From: Roseibium marinum
GTDB lineage: Bacteria > Pseudomonadota > Alphaproteobacteria > Rhizobiales > Stappiaceae
Length of the DNA: 64,000 nt
Direction: 5' to 3'
Assembly: GCF_002906165.1 (NCBI RefSeq)
Contig: NZ_PPCN01000007.1
Location: forward strand, 124,001-188,000
Positions 34,594 through 43,210 of this stretch are shown here, piece by piece. Both the position numbers and the translations under genes were made by a program. Position 1 is the stretch's first letter. The number at the start of each line of letters is the position of its first letter. The notes beneath the pieces are model-generated. The model did not search any database. It was not told where the DNA came from and worked only from the letters and a program-made list of their open reading frames with translations.

Positions 34594-35382
34594 TCAAAAG
34601 CCTCCGAGGCGGAATTTCTGAATACTGGCGAGAAGACTTTCGCCCATCTGTACGATGCCGTTGCTGTTCCCGAGGATGGTCAGGGCCGGAGACTGGCTGG
34701 CCTGGGAATCGTTCGAAAGATCGTAGAGCGCGGAAAACCGGGTCAGGAAATCAGCCAGATAGTCGGGATCGCCGAACTGGTCGAACTCGAGCCGTTCCTC
34801 CAGATAGGCGGCCTGCTTGTCGATGTCGCCCATCGCGAATGCCTGCGGCAGGCCAAGTGCGGTGTAAACGGTTTCGGCCAGCGCCGGATCGGCAAGCACA
34901 TCGTAGGCGTTGGTGATATCGGCAGCCTTGCGCTCGAAATAAAGGGCAAGACGAACCCCCTGGTTCTGTTCGCCTTCGCGAACCTCCAGCGTCTGGCGGT
35001 AGTATTTGTCGACGATCCCTTCCTGGGTTCGGGAAAAGGATGTCGTCGTCGATCCGTAGCGCTCGAAGTTGAAGGTCTCGGCGAATTCCTTGTATCTCGT
35101 ATCCACGAGCTTGTTGGCGAAGGAATCGCTTTCCGTAACGCCCTCTTCCAGCACTTTCCGCATGAATGCCTTGGCATAGGTCATGTCTTCCAGACCCATG
35201 GCCTTCATCGCGTAATTGTAGATGCGGTCATCCGCCAGGAAATCGTCGACAGACTTAATGTCGCGGATATTTTCCCGGTAGTATTCAGTCTGGCGTTCGA
35301 CCGTCGGATCCGCTTCCACGCTCTTCAACGAACGCTCCATATTCGATCTGACGAGCTGCACCTGGGTCAACGTGTTGATCAT
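34594..35382 (-). CDS. DUF1217 flagellar-cluster protein
   Basis: The product is 262 residues from the ATG at 35382, which has AGGAGG nine bases upstream. The frame extends 15 codons further without a Shine-Dalgarno. The chain is almost wholly helical (MINTLTQVQLVRSNMERSLKSVEADPTV, YRENIRDIKSVDDFLADDRIYNYAMKAMGLED) and contains the repeated D-x-x-Y...A-GL pattern of DUF1217. DUF1217 genes occur in flagellar clusters of rhizobia, and a secreted or rod/hook-associated role has been suggested, but I know of no proven function. It heads the minus-strand flgF-fliI operon, divergent from motA. Confidence 0.85.
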   Translation of the reverse strand: MINTLTQVQLVRSNMERSLKSVEADPTVERQTEYYRENIRDIKSVDDFLADDRIYNYAMKAMGLEDMTYAKAFMRKVLEEGVTESDSFANKLVDTRYKEFAETFNFERYGSTTTSFSRTQEGIVDKYYRQTLEVREGEQNQGVRLALYFERKAADITNAYDVLADPALAETVYTALGLPQAFAMGDIDKQAAYLEERLEFDQFGDPDYLADFLTRFSALYDLSNDSQASQSPALTILGNSNGIVQMGESLLASIQKFRLGGF

Positions 35383-35567
35383 GTCCTCATCCCTCCTGGC
35401 GGGCAAAAGAATTTGAGGAATTTTCACGCGGCGAGCTTACGCCAGGCTGACCGCGGCCAGGAAGCGCCAATACCGGCCAAAACGCCACCGCGTCAGCTTC
35501 GGACAAGTCTCACCTCCTAGCGTTCTCCCAATCACAGTCGATTTTCTCACCAGTCGGGAGCTTTTAG

Positions 35568-36461
35568 GTGACCATTCTTATTGGCCTGTTCATTGCGGGC
35601 GCTTCCCTTATCGGTGGATTTGCCGCACTCGGCGGCAAGGTCTCCGTTCTTTGGCAACCCTGGGAGCTCCTCATCATCCTGGGTGTTGCCGTTGGTGCAT
35701 TCGTCGTCGCCAACCCGATGAAAACCATCCGGGGAACGGTGTTCGCGGTATCCGACGCGCTGCGGAACGCGGTTCCCAACAAACGCGAATACCTGGACGT
35801 GCTGGCACTGCTTTACGGACTGATGCGCGAGTTGCGCGCCAAGGGACGGAACCAGGTCGAACCGCATATCGAAGACCCGAACACGTCGCAGATCTTTCAA
35901 AAATATCCGACGGTTCTGCGCAACGCCAACCTGACGACCTTCATCTGCGACTATTTCCGTCTGATCATCGTCGGCAATGCCCGCGCTCATGAGATCGAGG
36001 CACTGGTGGACGAGGAGCTGCAGACGATCCATCGCGATCAGATGAAACCGTTCCACGCCATGAGCAGCGTCGCCGACGCCCTGCCGGCGATCGGGATCAT
36101 CGCGGCCGTGCTCGGCGTCATCAAGGCAATGGGCGCGATCGACCAGTCCCCTCAGCTGCTCGGCAGCCTGATCGGCGCCGCACTGGTGGGAACCTTCGTC
36201 GGCATCTTCTTCTCCTATTCCCTCTTCGGCCCGCTGGCCGTGAAGATCAAGAACGTGCGGGAATCCCGGCTGCGGACCTACATCGTCGTCAAGCAGACCC
36301 TCCTCGCCTTCATGAACGGCGCCGATCCGCAGATCGCTCTGGAGCATGGCCGCAAGACCATTTCCGATTACGACCGCCCGACCATCGACGAGGTTGAAAA
36401 CGAGACCATGAGCGCGGGGTCCGGCGGCGACAACGTCCAGGACCTTCAGGGAGCGGCATAA
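35568..36461 (+). CDS. motA: Flagellar motor stator protein MotA
   Basis: The 297-residue inner-membrane protein has four helices (TILIGLFIAGASLIGGFAALGG, LLIILGVAVGAFVVANP, then two after residue 170) and the conserved LPAIGIIAAVLGVIKAMG and LIGAALVGTFVGIFFSYSLFGPLA segments. The cytoplasmic loop carries RAHEIEALVDEEL, part of the FliG-interacting region. With MotB it forms the proton-conducting stator. The start is GTG with GGGAG nine bases upstream, and no in-frame ATG gives TM1. It begins the plus-strand motA-fliM-DUF6468-fliN-fliG-flhB run. motB lies 20 kb away. Confidence 0.97.
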   Translation: MTILIGLFIAGASLIGGFAALGGKVSVLWQPWELLIILGVAVGAFVVANPMKTIRGTVFAVSDALRNAVPNKREYLDVLALLYGLMRELRAKGRNQVEPHIEDPNTSQIFQKYPTVLRNANLTTFICDYFRLIIVGNARAHEIEALVDEELQTIHRDQMKPFHAMSSVADALPAIGIIAAVLGVIKAMGAIDQSPQLLGSLIGAALVGTFVGIFFSYSLFGPLAVKIKNVRESRLRTYIVVKQTLLAFMNGADPQIALEHGRKTISDYDRPTIDEVENETMSAGSGGDNVQDLQGAA

Positions 36462-36464
36462 GTC

Positions 36465-37424
36465 ATGATCGAAGCAGCAACAGCAAATTCCGGTGGTTCC
36501 AGCTCCGAGCGGGCCATGATCGCCGACCGCCTGCTGGACGCAGCCGGGATCTCCGTAGACCGTCTGCCGATGCTTCCGGTGGTGTTCGACCGCATGGCAC
36601 GCCTCATGGCGGACGCCATGCGGCAGAAGTCCCCCTCACCTTCCTATATCTCGGTGAGCTACGTCGAAAACAACCGCATCGGCGACATTCTGGACGAATT
36701 CGAATCCAATGCGCTGGTGGCGGTGCTCTATTCTCCCGAATGGGACGCCCGCGTTCTTGTCGGTTTTGACCGCGACTTCATTTTCACGCTGGTGGACGTG
36801 CTTTTCGGCGCCGATGGAACGGAACCGCCGATAGATGACGAACGCCCCTTCTCCAACATCGAAACCCGCATCGCGCGCACCATGTTCGAGGTGGCTTCCA
36901 AAGCCCTGGCTGAATCCTTCGCGCCGATCGCGGAAACGACGCTCAGGATCGAGCGCGTGGAAAGCCGCATGGACTTCGCCGTCGTCGGCCGCCGCAACAA
37001 CCCGGCCGTGGTCGCACGTTTGCTGCAGCAGGCAATAGGCCGTGGCGGCGAGGTGTTCGTGGTCATGCCGCATTCCACCCTCAATCCGCTGCGCCAGCGC
37101 CTCTCACAGGTCCTTTCCGGTGAAATGTCGGGCCGCGACAAACAGTGGACGCAGCACTTCCACAACGAAATCCAGCGCACCGAAGTCAGGCTGGAGGCCA
37201 TCCTGGAAGAACGCGAAATGTCGCTCGGCGAACTTTCGGCCCTGAGGGTCGGCCAGACCATCGAGCTTCAGGCGACCGCACGGAGCCCGGTCACCCTTTC
37301 CTGCAACGACCAGCCGATCTTCACCTGTCAGCTCGGACAGCTGGACGGGTCCTACACGCTGCAGATCGAAGAACTCATTCATGAGGAAGAAAAGGATCTT
37401 TTCGATGATCTCCGCAATCGTTGA
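36465..37424 (+). CDS. fliM: Flagellar motor switch protein FliM
   Basis: A 319-residue C-ring protein. The middle CheC-like domain covers about 40-230 (DRMARLMADAMRQ, ALVAVLYSPEWDARVLVGFDRDFIFTLVDVLFG) and the C-terminal SPOA domain covers about 235-310 (LEAILEEREMSLGELSALRVGQTIELQ). The N-terminal region is short and I do not see a classical LSQDEIDALL CheY-P-binding motif, as in several rhizobial FliM proteins. It lies 3 bp after motA and overlaps the next gene. It mediates switching or speed control of the rotor. Confidence 0.94.
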   Translation: MIEAATANSGGSSSERAMIADRLLDAAGISVDRLPMLPVVFDRMARLMADAMRQKSPSPSYISVSYVENNRIGDILDEFESNALVAVLYSPEWDARVLVGFDRDFIFTLVDVLFGADGTEPPIDDERPFSNIETRIARTMFEVASKALAESFAPIAETTLRIERVESRMDFAVVGRRNNPAVVARLLQQAIGRGGEVFVVMPHSTLNPLRQRLSQVLSGEMSGRDKQWTQHFHNEIQRTEVRLEAILEEREMSLGELSALRVGQTIELQATARSPVTLSCNDQPIFTCQLGQLDGSYTLQIEELIHEEEKDLFDDLRNR

Positions 37425-37980
37425 TGGCGTCCTCCTGATCGCGCTCGTCGCGACGACGGTCCGGATGCTGGCCATGCACCGGGAGCTGCGGCGCCTCGGA
37501 ACATATCACGCCGATTACCAGCGTATTTTCGACCAGACGGTACTGGCTCTGGACGGGATCGAAGTCTCCATCCAGGAGATCAACGTCAAGAGCGCGCAGA
37601 TCCTCAATGCTCTCGGCAACCGCATGGACGATGCGCGCGAACTCATCGCCGAGATAGACGGGCTGACACGCGAAGCCAAGCGCCAGCAAACGGTTTTGCG
37701 GGCGGAACTGAAGGAGCTTTCCAAGGCAACGGCCCTGTTCGAGACGTCAAGCCGGCTTACGCCAGCAAGGGACGACCTGGAGATCTTCGCGGATTCGGAC
37801 ACACCGCTCGCTCCCCTGCAGCACGCGGGCGTCATGACCGCCGGCAGAGCCCAAAAGGACACGGCGTCCATTCACCGGGGCGAAACGCCGAAGCCGGTCC
37901 CGGCCCGCGTTCACCGGATCGACAACCCTGGCGGAAGTCCGTTCCGCACCGTTTCCATGAACCAAAAGGATAAGATGTAA
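37405..37980 (+). CDS. DUF6468 membrane protein of the flagellar switch operon
   Basis: The product is 191 residues from the ATG at 37405, preceded by AAGGAT; an upstream ATG at 37381 is possible. One TM helix (MISAIVDGVLLIALVATTVRML) is followed by a long coiled coil (about 30-110, SIQEINVKSAQILNALGNRMDD) and a disordered tail. It overlaps fliM by 20 bp and shares one base with fliN, so it is tightly coupled to switch assembly. Proteins of this kind occupy the fliM-fliN gap in many Alphaproteobacteria. The function is not established, and a scaffold or stator-associated role is a guess. Confidence 0.8.
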   Translation: MISAIVDGVLLIALVATTVRMLAMHRELRRLGTYHADYQRIFDQTVLALDGIEVSIQEINVKSAQILNALGNRMDDARELIAEIDGLTREAKRQQTVLRAELKELSKATALFETSSRLTPARDDLEIFADSDTPLAPLQHAGVMTAGRAQKDTASIHRGETPKPVPARVHRIDNPGGSPFRTVSMNQKDKM

Positions 37981-38372
37981 TGTCCGACACTGTTATTGAT
38001 CACGTTTCCGCGGATGCGGGTGTGAAGACGAAACCGGCCGAAGCGGCGAATTTCGCCAAGGTTGAATCTCCGCCCAGGGACAGTTCGCCCGGCACCATGG
38101 GGGACGACAAGAACCTCGACACGATCCTGGGTATTCCGGTCAATATTCAGGTTGTTCTGGGTTCCGCGACGATGCTGGTGTCCAACCTTTTGAAACTCGG
38201 CCGTGGCGCGGTCATTCCGCTCAATCACCGTGTCGGCGAACCGATCGACATCGTCGTGAACGGCCGGGTGATCGCGCGCGGCGAAGTGGTGGTCGTCGAA
38301 GACGATAATTCCCGTTTCGGTGTCTCTCTCACGGAAATCATCAGCGCGCAAAACGGCGGTCTGGACATCTGA
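37980..38372 (+). CDS. fliN: Flagellar motor switch protein FliN
   Basis: The 130-residue protein has a disordered N-terminal ~45 residues and then the SPOA domain characteristic of FliN: DTILGIPVNIQVVLGSATM, VSNLLKLGRGAVIPLNHRVGEPIDIVVNGRVIARGEVVVVEDD. It forms the bottom of the C-ring with FliM and docks FliH. It overlaps the DUF6468 gene by one base and is followed 51 bp later by fliG. Confidence 0.96.
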   Translation: MSDTVIDHVSADAGVKTKPAEAANFAKVESPPRDSSPGTMGDDKNLDTILGIPVNIQVVLGSATMLVSNLLKLGRGAVIPLNHRVGEPIDIVVNGRVIARGEVVVVEDDNSRFGVSLTEIISAQNGGLDI

Positions 38373-38423
38373 TCCAGAAGCTAACCGGCCCGTAGCCCCA
38401 GGTCTCCTCAGGAACGTGTGACA

Positions 38424-39491
38424 ATGTCGAGCACTGCCAATGCCGCGGCCGCGGCGCAATCCGCGAGCTTCTCCAATCCTCCTTCTCCGCCCGCGCGCCG
38501 CCTGAACGGCGTGCAAAGGGTGGCGGCACTTCTTTTGTCGCTGGGCAAGACCAGCTCCCAGAAGCTGCTGCAGCATTTCGACCAGGAAGAAATCCGCATG
38601 ATCACCGTCTCCGCGGCACAGCTGGGAACGGTGGCATCGGAAGAACTCGACCGGCTGGCCGAGGAATTTATCGAACAGTTTTCCCACGGCACGACCCTCT
38701 ACGGATCCGCCAATGAAGTTGAAAAGATGCTGGAGGGGATCCTTCCTGACGATCAGCTTTCTGACATCATGTCGGATGTGCTCGGCAATTCGAACCGCTC
38801 CATCTGGGACCGCCTGACCACGGTTTCTGAGACCGTCTTTGCAAATTATCTCCTCAAGGAGCATCCCCAGACCGCCGCCTTGATCCTCACCAAGATCAAA
38901 CCCGCCGCGGCGGCCAAGGTTCTGGGCCAGGTCAACGGCGAAACGCGCAACCAGCTTGTCCGCAGAATGCTGTCCATCAAGGCGGTGGTTCCGGAAATCA
39001 TGCGCGACGTGGAAAAGACCATGCACGAGGATTTCATGCTCAACCTGTCCGGAACCCTGGAGGCCGATTCCCATGCCCGCATGGCGGACATCCTGAACAA
39101 GATGGACCGCGAGCATATGGAGGACGCGCTGGATAACCTCAATGTGGTCAAACCGAAAACGGCGGAACTTCTCAAGGGCCTGCTGTTTACCTTCGACGAC
39201 GTCATCAATCTCAACGCCCGGACCCGGATGGCGATTTTCGATCAGATCCCGACCGACCGGATCGTCCTGGCGCTGAAGGGAACCAACGCGCAGTTCCGCG
39301 AAGTCATCCTGTCGTCCCTGACCTCCCGTGCGCGGCGCATTGCCGAGCATGAGCTGGCGGCAGGCGAACCGGCCGCGCAGCGCGACGTTCTGGATGCCCG
39401 CAGCGCGATCACCAACCTGGCGCTGGAAATGGCCGGCAGGGGCGAGATCGAACTGAATCCGAAACAGGACGACGGCGCATTTTTCGCCTGA
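38424..39491 (+). CDS. fliG: Flagellar motor switch protein FliG
   Basis: The product is 355 residues from the ATG at 38424, ten bases after AGGA; the GTG at 38418 is too close to it. N-terminal (VQRVAALLLSLGKTSSQKLLQHFD), middle (EHPQTAALILTKIKPAAAAKVLGQV, the EHPQ motif) and C-terminal charged domains (FTFDDVINLNARTRMAIFDQIPTDRIVLALKGT) are all present. The C-terminal domain carries the charged torque helix facing MotA. FliG links the MS ring (FliF) to FliM. It is the fifth gene of the plus-strand operon. Confidence 0.96.
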   Translation: MSSTANAAAAAQSASFSNPPSPPARRLNGVQRVAALLLSLGKTSSQKLLQHFDQEEIRMITVSAAQLGTVASEELDRLAEEFIEQFSHGTTLYGSANEVEKMLEGILPDDQLSDIMSDVLGNSNRSIWDRLTTVSETVFANYLLKEHPQTAALILTKIKPAAAAKVLGQVNGETRNQLVRRMLSIKAVVPEIMRDVEKTMHEDFMLNLSGTLEADSHARMADILNKMDREHMEDALDNLNVVKPKTAELLKGLLFTFDDVINLNARTRMAIFDQIPTDRIVLALKGTNAQFREVILSSLTSRARRIAEHELAAGEPAAQRDVLDARSAITNLALEMAGRGEIELNPKQDDGAFFA

Positions 39492-39542
39492 CCGCTGCCG
39501 GACCGGAAATGCGGCGCCGCGGGCCAGGAGACGGATCGCTGA

Positions 39543-40619
39543 ATGTCGGAAGAGACAGACAAGGACTCAAAAACAGAAGAACCGACCGAGAAAAAGGTTC
39601 GGGATGCAATCGAGAAAGGCAACACTCCGGTTTCGCGAGAAGCACCGGTCCTTGCCACTTTCGTTGCCGCCCTGCTGATCGGTGGTTTCGTGGTGACATC
39701 GGGAGCACGCCAGCTTGTCGGAAAGCTGACCCATCTCCTGGATCTCTCGGGAGGAGTGAGACTTGGAAACAGCGCCGACGCATTGCTGCTCTCCCACGCG
39801 GTTTCAATCGAGACCGCCGTGTTCCTTGCCCCTGTCATCGCGCTGTTGTCTGTCGCCGGCCTGGCTTCGGCATTCCTTCAGAACACCCCGAGCATCGTCT
39901 TTCACCGGATCAAACCGGATTTTTCGAAACTTTCGCCCTCGAAAGGCTGGAAGCGGATTTTCGGGGCACAGGGCCTTGTTGAATTTCTCAAGGCGGTTTT
40001 CAAGTTCACCACGGTCAGCGCCATCGTGTTTGGCCAGTTCCGGGCAAATGAAGTGGAACTGATCAACGCCATGTTTACAGACCCCAGCGCGTTGCCAGAA
40101 ACGATCCTGCAGATTTCAATGCGGCTGATCGCCGGCGTTTGTATCGTCACAATCCTGCTGGTGACCGTCGATGTCCTGTGGTCGCGCTCGCACTGGCGCA
40201 AAAATCTGCGCATGAGCAAGCAGGAAATCAAGGACGAACACAAGCAGATGGAAGGCGACCCGATCGTCAAGGCCCGCCAGCGCTCGCTGGCGCGCGACAG
40301 GGCCCGCAACCGCATGATGTCCGCCGTGCCGCAGGCTACCCTGGTCATCGCCAACCCGACCCATTTCGCCGTCGCCTTGCGCTATGACGGCGACCAGAGC
40401 CCGGCGCCGGTTGTGGTCGCCAAGGGACAGGACCTGATCGCCCTGAAGATCAGGGAGATCGCGGAAACCAACAACATTCCGGTGATCGAAGACATTCAAC
40501 TGGCGCGCTCTCTTTACGCGGCCACGGAAATCGAACGCATGATACCACCGGAATTCTATAGAGCGGTTGCAGAAATTATCTGTTATGTGTACTCACGCCA
40601 AACAAGAACTGCAGTATAG
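39543..40619 (+). CDS. flhB: Flagellar export apparatus switch protein FlhB
   Basis: The 358-residue protein starts with the standard TEEPTEKKVRDAIEKGNTPVSRE cytoplasmic lead. Four TM helices follow, then the cytoplasmic domain with the autocleavage site NPTH at residues 271-274 (VIANPTHFAVALRY). Self-cleavage between Asn and Pro switches export from rod/hook to filament substrates when FliK signals. It ends the plus-strand run. The other gate genes (flhA, fliR, fliQ, fliP) are on the minus strand. Confidence 0.97.
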   Translation: MSEETDKDSKTEEPTEKKVRDAIEKGNTPVSREAPVLATFVAALLIGGFVVTSGARQLVGKLTHLLDLSGGVRLGNSADALLLSHAVSIETAVFLAPVIALLSVAGLASAFLQNTPSIVFHRIKPDFSKLSPSKGWKRIFGAQGLVEFLKAVFKFTTVSAIVFGQFRANEVELINAMFTDPSALPETILQISMRLIAGVCIVTILLVTVDVLWSRSHWRKNLRMSKQEIKDEHKQMEGDPIVKARQRSLARDRARNRMMSAVPQATLVIANPTHFAVALRYDGDQSPAPVVVAKGQDLIALKIREIAETNNIPVIEDIQLARSLYAATEIERMIPPEFYRAVAEIICYVYSRQTRTAV

Positions 40620-40843
40620 ATGAAGTCGTGGTCAGATTAGTCCATCGCACCGGATTAATCCTCGTTACGGCTGGAGTTAGGGACGTTTGATTTTGGGTTT
40701 ATCGGCGAAGCAAATTCGGTCTTCCGGCCGCACGCGGAATCTTTCGGCGCGCGGCGCGCACCTGGTGCTCCAACAACGCGCGAACCTTGAATACACGACC
40801 CGGACTGTGCTTGGCTCTTCCAATCGAATTGGAGGTGCCGGTT

Positions 40844-41290
40844 ATGCAAGATCTGCCTGAAGGCGACAGAAACATGTCAACCGGCCTTTCCAGCGACCGG
40901 CAGCGCCAGGAGGCGATAGCCTCGGCCCTGACGGATTTCATCGAAGACCTGAAGCTCGTCGATGTGGTCGATTTCGTCGCCTATATCCGCACCGACCAGC
41001 ACGGCAACATCGAGGAACTGATCAAGACCGCGGCCGAGCTGTACTTCAAGGAAGGATCCTTGCGCTACTCCATGGCCGCCCAGGCGGATGTCGAATGGGA
41101 AACCACGCCGAAGATCTCGCTCGATCTCGAATTCTTCAATAAAGGCGCGTGGATCTATTTCACCGTCGTGCTGGCCTGGCCGGACAATGCGGTCAACGTC
41201 TCCTACGTCGAGGTGCCCGACGCCGCCGGCGACAAGGTGAAGGAGACGGAGTTGTTGCTGGATGCCTTGAAGGATGCACGGCTGAGGTAG
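40844..41290 (+). CDS. Unassigned conserved-looking soluble protein between flagellar blocks
   Basis: The product is 148 residues from the ATG at 40844, which has GGAGGTG six bases upstream; a longer frame from 40787 has no ribosome site. It appears to be one alpha/beta domain (ALTDFIEDLKLVDVVDFVAYIRTDQ, YSMAAQADVEWETTPKISLDLEFF, AWIYFTVVLAWPDNAVNVSYVEV), slightly acidic, without TM or signal. I do not recognise the family. It is separated from flhB by 224 bp and has its own good ribosome site, so it may be independent of the flagellar regulon despite its location. Confidence 0.65.
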   Translation: MQDLPEGDRNMSTGLSSDRQRQEAIASALTDFIEDLKLVDVVDFVAYIRTDQHGNIEELIKTAAELYFKEGSLRYSMAAQADVEWETTPKISLDLEFFNKGAWIYFTVVLAWPDNAVNVSYVEVPDAAGDKVKETELLLDALKDARLR

Positions 41291-41489
41291 GGACGAGGCG
41301 TCTTTCGACACATGCGCCTTGTTTCAGCCAGTCGATTTTCCACTGAAGCGCTTCACGCGACACGGCGCCATTGACCTGGTCTTTCTCAATTTCAACGGAC
41401 CTCCTGGTTCCGCCAAGCGCTCAATTGATTTGTAGTGTTACAATCACCCCGAGCGCACTCAACCGCGTCAGAACGGCATTGTTTCAACC

Positions 41490-41762
41490 ATGGAAACGGC
41501 GAGCATGAAGAAGATCCCGATACCGGAGGAACCGGCACACATGGTGACGGCAATCGTCGCTTATGCCGGTATCGCCAAGCGGCTGCATCTGGAGCTTTCA
41601 AACCACGCCGGCAGCACAGGTGTAGATCTTGAAGCCATTAAGGCCGATCTGATCAACGAGGCCAAAAAGGCGGTGCCGCATGGTGATTTCGCACGAGACG
41701 AAATTGGCGTCTACAACACGATTTTCCAGGCCATTGACACGATCTTCAATCCTGTTGCGTGA
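41490..41762 (+). CDS. Small hypothetical protein
   Basis: A 90-residue ORF starting METASMKKIPIPEEPAHMVTAIVAYAG; the second ATG (41505) would give 85 residues and is as plausible because neither has a strong Shine-Dalgarno. It looks soluble and helical (DLEAIKADLINEAKKAVPHGDFARDE, IFQAIDTIFNPVA). I recognise no domain. It lies alone between the plus-strand 148-residue gene and the minus-strand flagellar block. Codon use looks like that of its neighbours. Confidence is limited by length. Confidence 0.5.
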   Translation: METASMKKIPIPEEPAHMVTAIVAYAGIAKRLHLELSNHAGSTGVDLEAIKADLINEAKKAVPHGDFARDEIGVYNTIFQAIDTIFNPVA

Positions 41763-41823
41763 GCCCGGAAATCGATGCACGGGAATGCGCTGTCAGTTTC
41801 ATGTCTCTTGAGAGGCGACCTCC

Positions 41824-41857
41824 AAAAAAAACGGCGCCTGCATAAAAGCAAGCGCCG
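41824..41857 (-). terminator. Terminator of the flhA-fliR-accessory operon
   Basis: CGGCGCCTGC and GCAAGCGCCG form a stem with one mismatch around a 6-base A-rich loop. On the minus strand eight T follow (plus-strand A at 41824-41831). It lies about 50 bp past the stop of the last gene of the operon. Confidence 0.75.
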
Positions 41858-41905
41858 GTGCCTGGGAGGCGGCAGTGAAAAAAACAAGGCAGGGGCCCCT
41901 GCCCG

Positions 41906-42364
41906 TTAATGCGTCATCACGACGTCCTGGTCGAAATAGTTCAGTTCTTCCACCAGTACGTCCCGGATCACGGAGCGGCCCAAACGGGCGTTGGTCTTCT
42001 GTTTCAGGCCCTCGGTGAACTTGTCCAGGTCGTAGCGTTCCAGGTTTCTGAAATCGAGGTGGCTGTCCGAATAAAGCACGCGGAAGGCCTCATCGACCAG
42101 GAACGGATGAGGCGGTACAGGCAGACGGCGCAGGACTTCGGCATCGGCGGTGAAGACCAGCTTGGCGACGACGTAGCCCTGCAAGGCTCCCTCGAACAGG
42201 ATCGGAACGTTGACCGGCTTGAGCGTTTCATAGTCGAGACCGACGAAATTTGCCTCGCCGTTCACGCCGATCCGCTTCTGGGAGGCGATATATTGCGCGG
42301 TCGCATATCCCGACACCAGCATGGTGGCCGCCATCCAGATGCCGGCAATCAGGATTTTCGTCAT
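41906..42364 (-). CDS. Membrane-anchored flagellar-operon protein, FliL-like candidate
   Basis: A 152-residue protein with one N-terminal TM helix (about 3-24, ILIAGIWMAATMLVSGYATAQYI) and a ~125-residue extracytoplasmic domain. The build, plus the C-terminal pattern IRDVLVEELNYFDQDVV, resembles FliL-type stator proteins (TM plus a domain ending in an IRDALI-like helix). A separate, clearer FliL is encoded at 61415-61915, so this one could be a paralogue or an unrelated protein. It overlaps the preceding gene by 4 bp and is last before the terminator. Assignment is inference. Confidence 0.7.
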   Translation of the reverse strand: MTKILIAGIWMAATMLVSGYATAQYIASQKRIGVNGEANFVGLDYETLKPVNVPILFEGALQGYVVAKLVFTADAEVLRRLPVPPHPFLVDEAFRVLYSDSHLDFRNLERYDLDKFTEGLKQKTNARLGRSVIRDVLVEELNYFDQDVVMTH

Positions 42365-42759
42365 CGCGCGGGCTCCGGAAACGGCGCCTGGTAGGTGCCG
42401 TCGGAGTCGAAATCGATCATCGTCCTGGACATCATCTGCACCACTTCGGAAACCGCATTCATATGCAGTCTCAAGAGACCGACATTTTCTTCCAGCACTT
42501 CCTTGAACTCCGCCAGATCGGCTTTCAGCTCCCTGGAGAAGGCATTCGGCGGAACTGCCGAACGAGCTCGCGAAAGGTCCAGAAGCGCCTGGCTCTTGGC
42601 ATATTCGAACCGTTTGAGATCTGCGATCGGATCGGCGCGCAGCGCCAGGGTTTCATCACGCACGGCATTGCTCGCACGCTTGACCGCGACGATCAGCGGC
42701 GCCGAATGCACCGGGTTGGGAACCTGTTCCTGAATGGCGATTTCCTGGCCGGCGTCCAT
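42361..42759 (-). CDS. Helical flagellar-operon protein, FlgN-like chaperone candidate
   Basis: The 132-residue, soluble, almost fully helical protein has no TM or signal. Its size and the late amphipathic helix (KEVLEENVGLLRLHMNAVSEVVQMM) are what one expects of FlgN, the export chaperone for FlgK and FlgL, but identity is too weak to name it. It shares one base with the rod-binding gene upstream and overlaps the FliL-like candidate by 4 bp. Its position with the export-gate genes fits a chaperone or regulator. Confidence 0.7.
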   Translation of the reverse strand: MDAGQEIAIQEQVPNPVHSAPLIVAVKRASNAVRDETLALRADPIADLKRFEYAKSQALLDLSRARSAVPPNAFSRELKADLAEFKEVLEENVGLLRLHMNAVSEVVQMMSRTMIDFDSDGTYQAPFPEPAR

Positions 42760-43184
42760 TATGCTTTTACTCCGTGATCAAGCGTGTTTGAAATCATGTC
42801 CGCGATTCCCACCCCGCCGCTGGCGGCAAGCTGATTGGCGACCTGTTCGGCGAGCATCGATTTCCAGATCTCTCCCGTGGCCCCCTCACCGAAGATAGCT
42901 TCGGAGTTTTCAGGCAGCATCGTTTCCACGAACTGGGTGAGGATCATGGCTTCGAACTTCTCGGCAGGCGATTTATTCGCCCCGGAAGATTTTGCAGCCT
43001 CGGGACTGTAGCGGTTGAACGCCGCCGTCGTGCTGGCGGAAGCATCGGCAAAGGCGAGTGGGAAATCTGCTCCCGACCCCGAAACGGCGATGGATTTCAA
43101 TCGGCTGGTGGCGGCCTGAAGACTGGCCGGGTCCGCGGCCTTGGCAACATCCAGGATCAGGTCGGACGGGGGCGAAATCGCCAT
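42759..43184 (-). CDS. Rod-binding protein (FlgJ N-terminal domain type)
   Basis: A 141-residue protein whose second half is the FlgJ rod-binding domain (KSPAEKFEAMILTQFVETMLP, GEIWKSMLAEQVANQLAASGGVGIADMI). The C-terminal muramidase domain of enteric FlgJ is absent. It should cap the growing rod in the periplasm and may work with a separate lytic transglycosylase, a candidate for which is encoded at 52422-53000. It begins the second half of the flhA-fliR operon after a 151 bp gap containing an inverted repeat. Confidence 0.85.
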   Translation of the reverse strand: MAISPPSDLILDVAKAADPASLQAATSRLKSIAVSGSGADFPLAFADASASTTAAFNRYSPEAAKSSGANKSPAEKFEAMILTQFVETMLPENSEAIFGEGATGEIWKSMLAEQVANQLAASGGVGIADMISNTLDHGVKA

Positions 43185-43210
43185 AAGACGGCTCCTTGGT
43201 CAAAACTGGT

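Noticed and set aside
33892..35520. 542-residue plus-strand ORF opposite flgF and the DUF1217 gene
   Set aside because: It mirrors two supported minus-strand genes and has no recognisable motif.
37911..39350. 479-residue minus-strand ORF opposite fliN and fliG
   Set aside because: It is a shadow of two clear flagellar switch genes.
41341..41375. Short CGCGACAC match resembling an end of the palindromic repeat
   Set aside because: Only about 8-10 bases match and the rest of the element is missing, so chance is sufficient.
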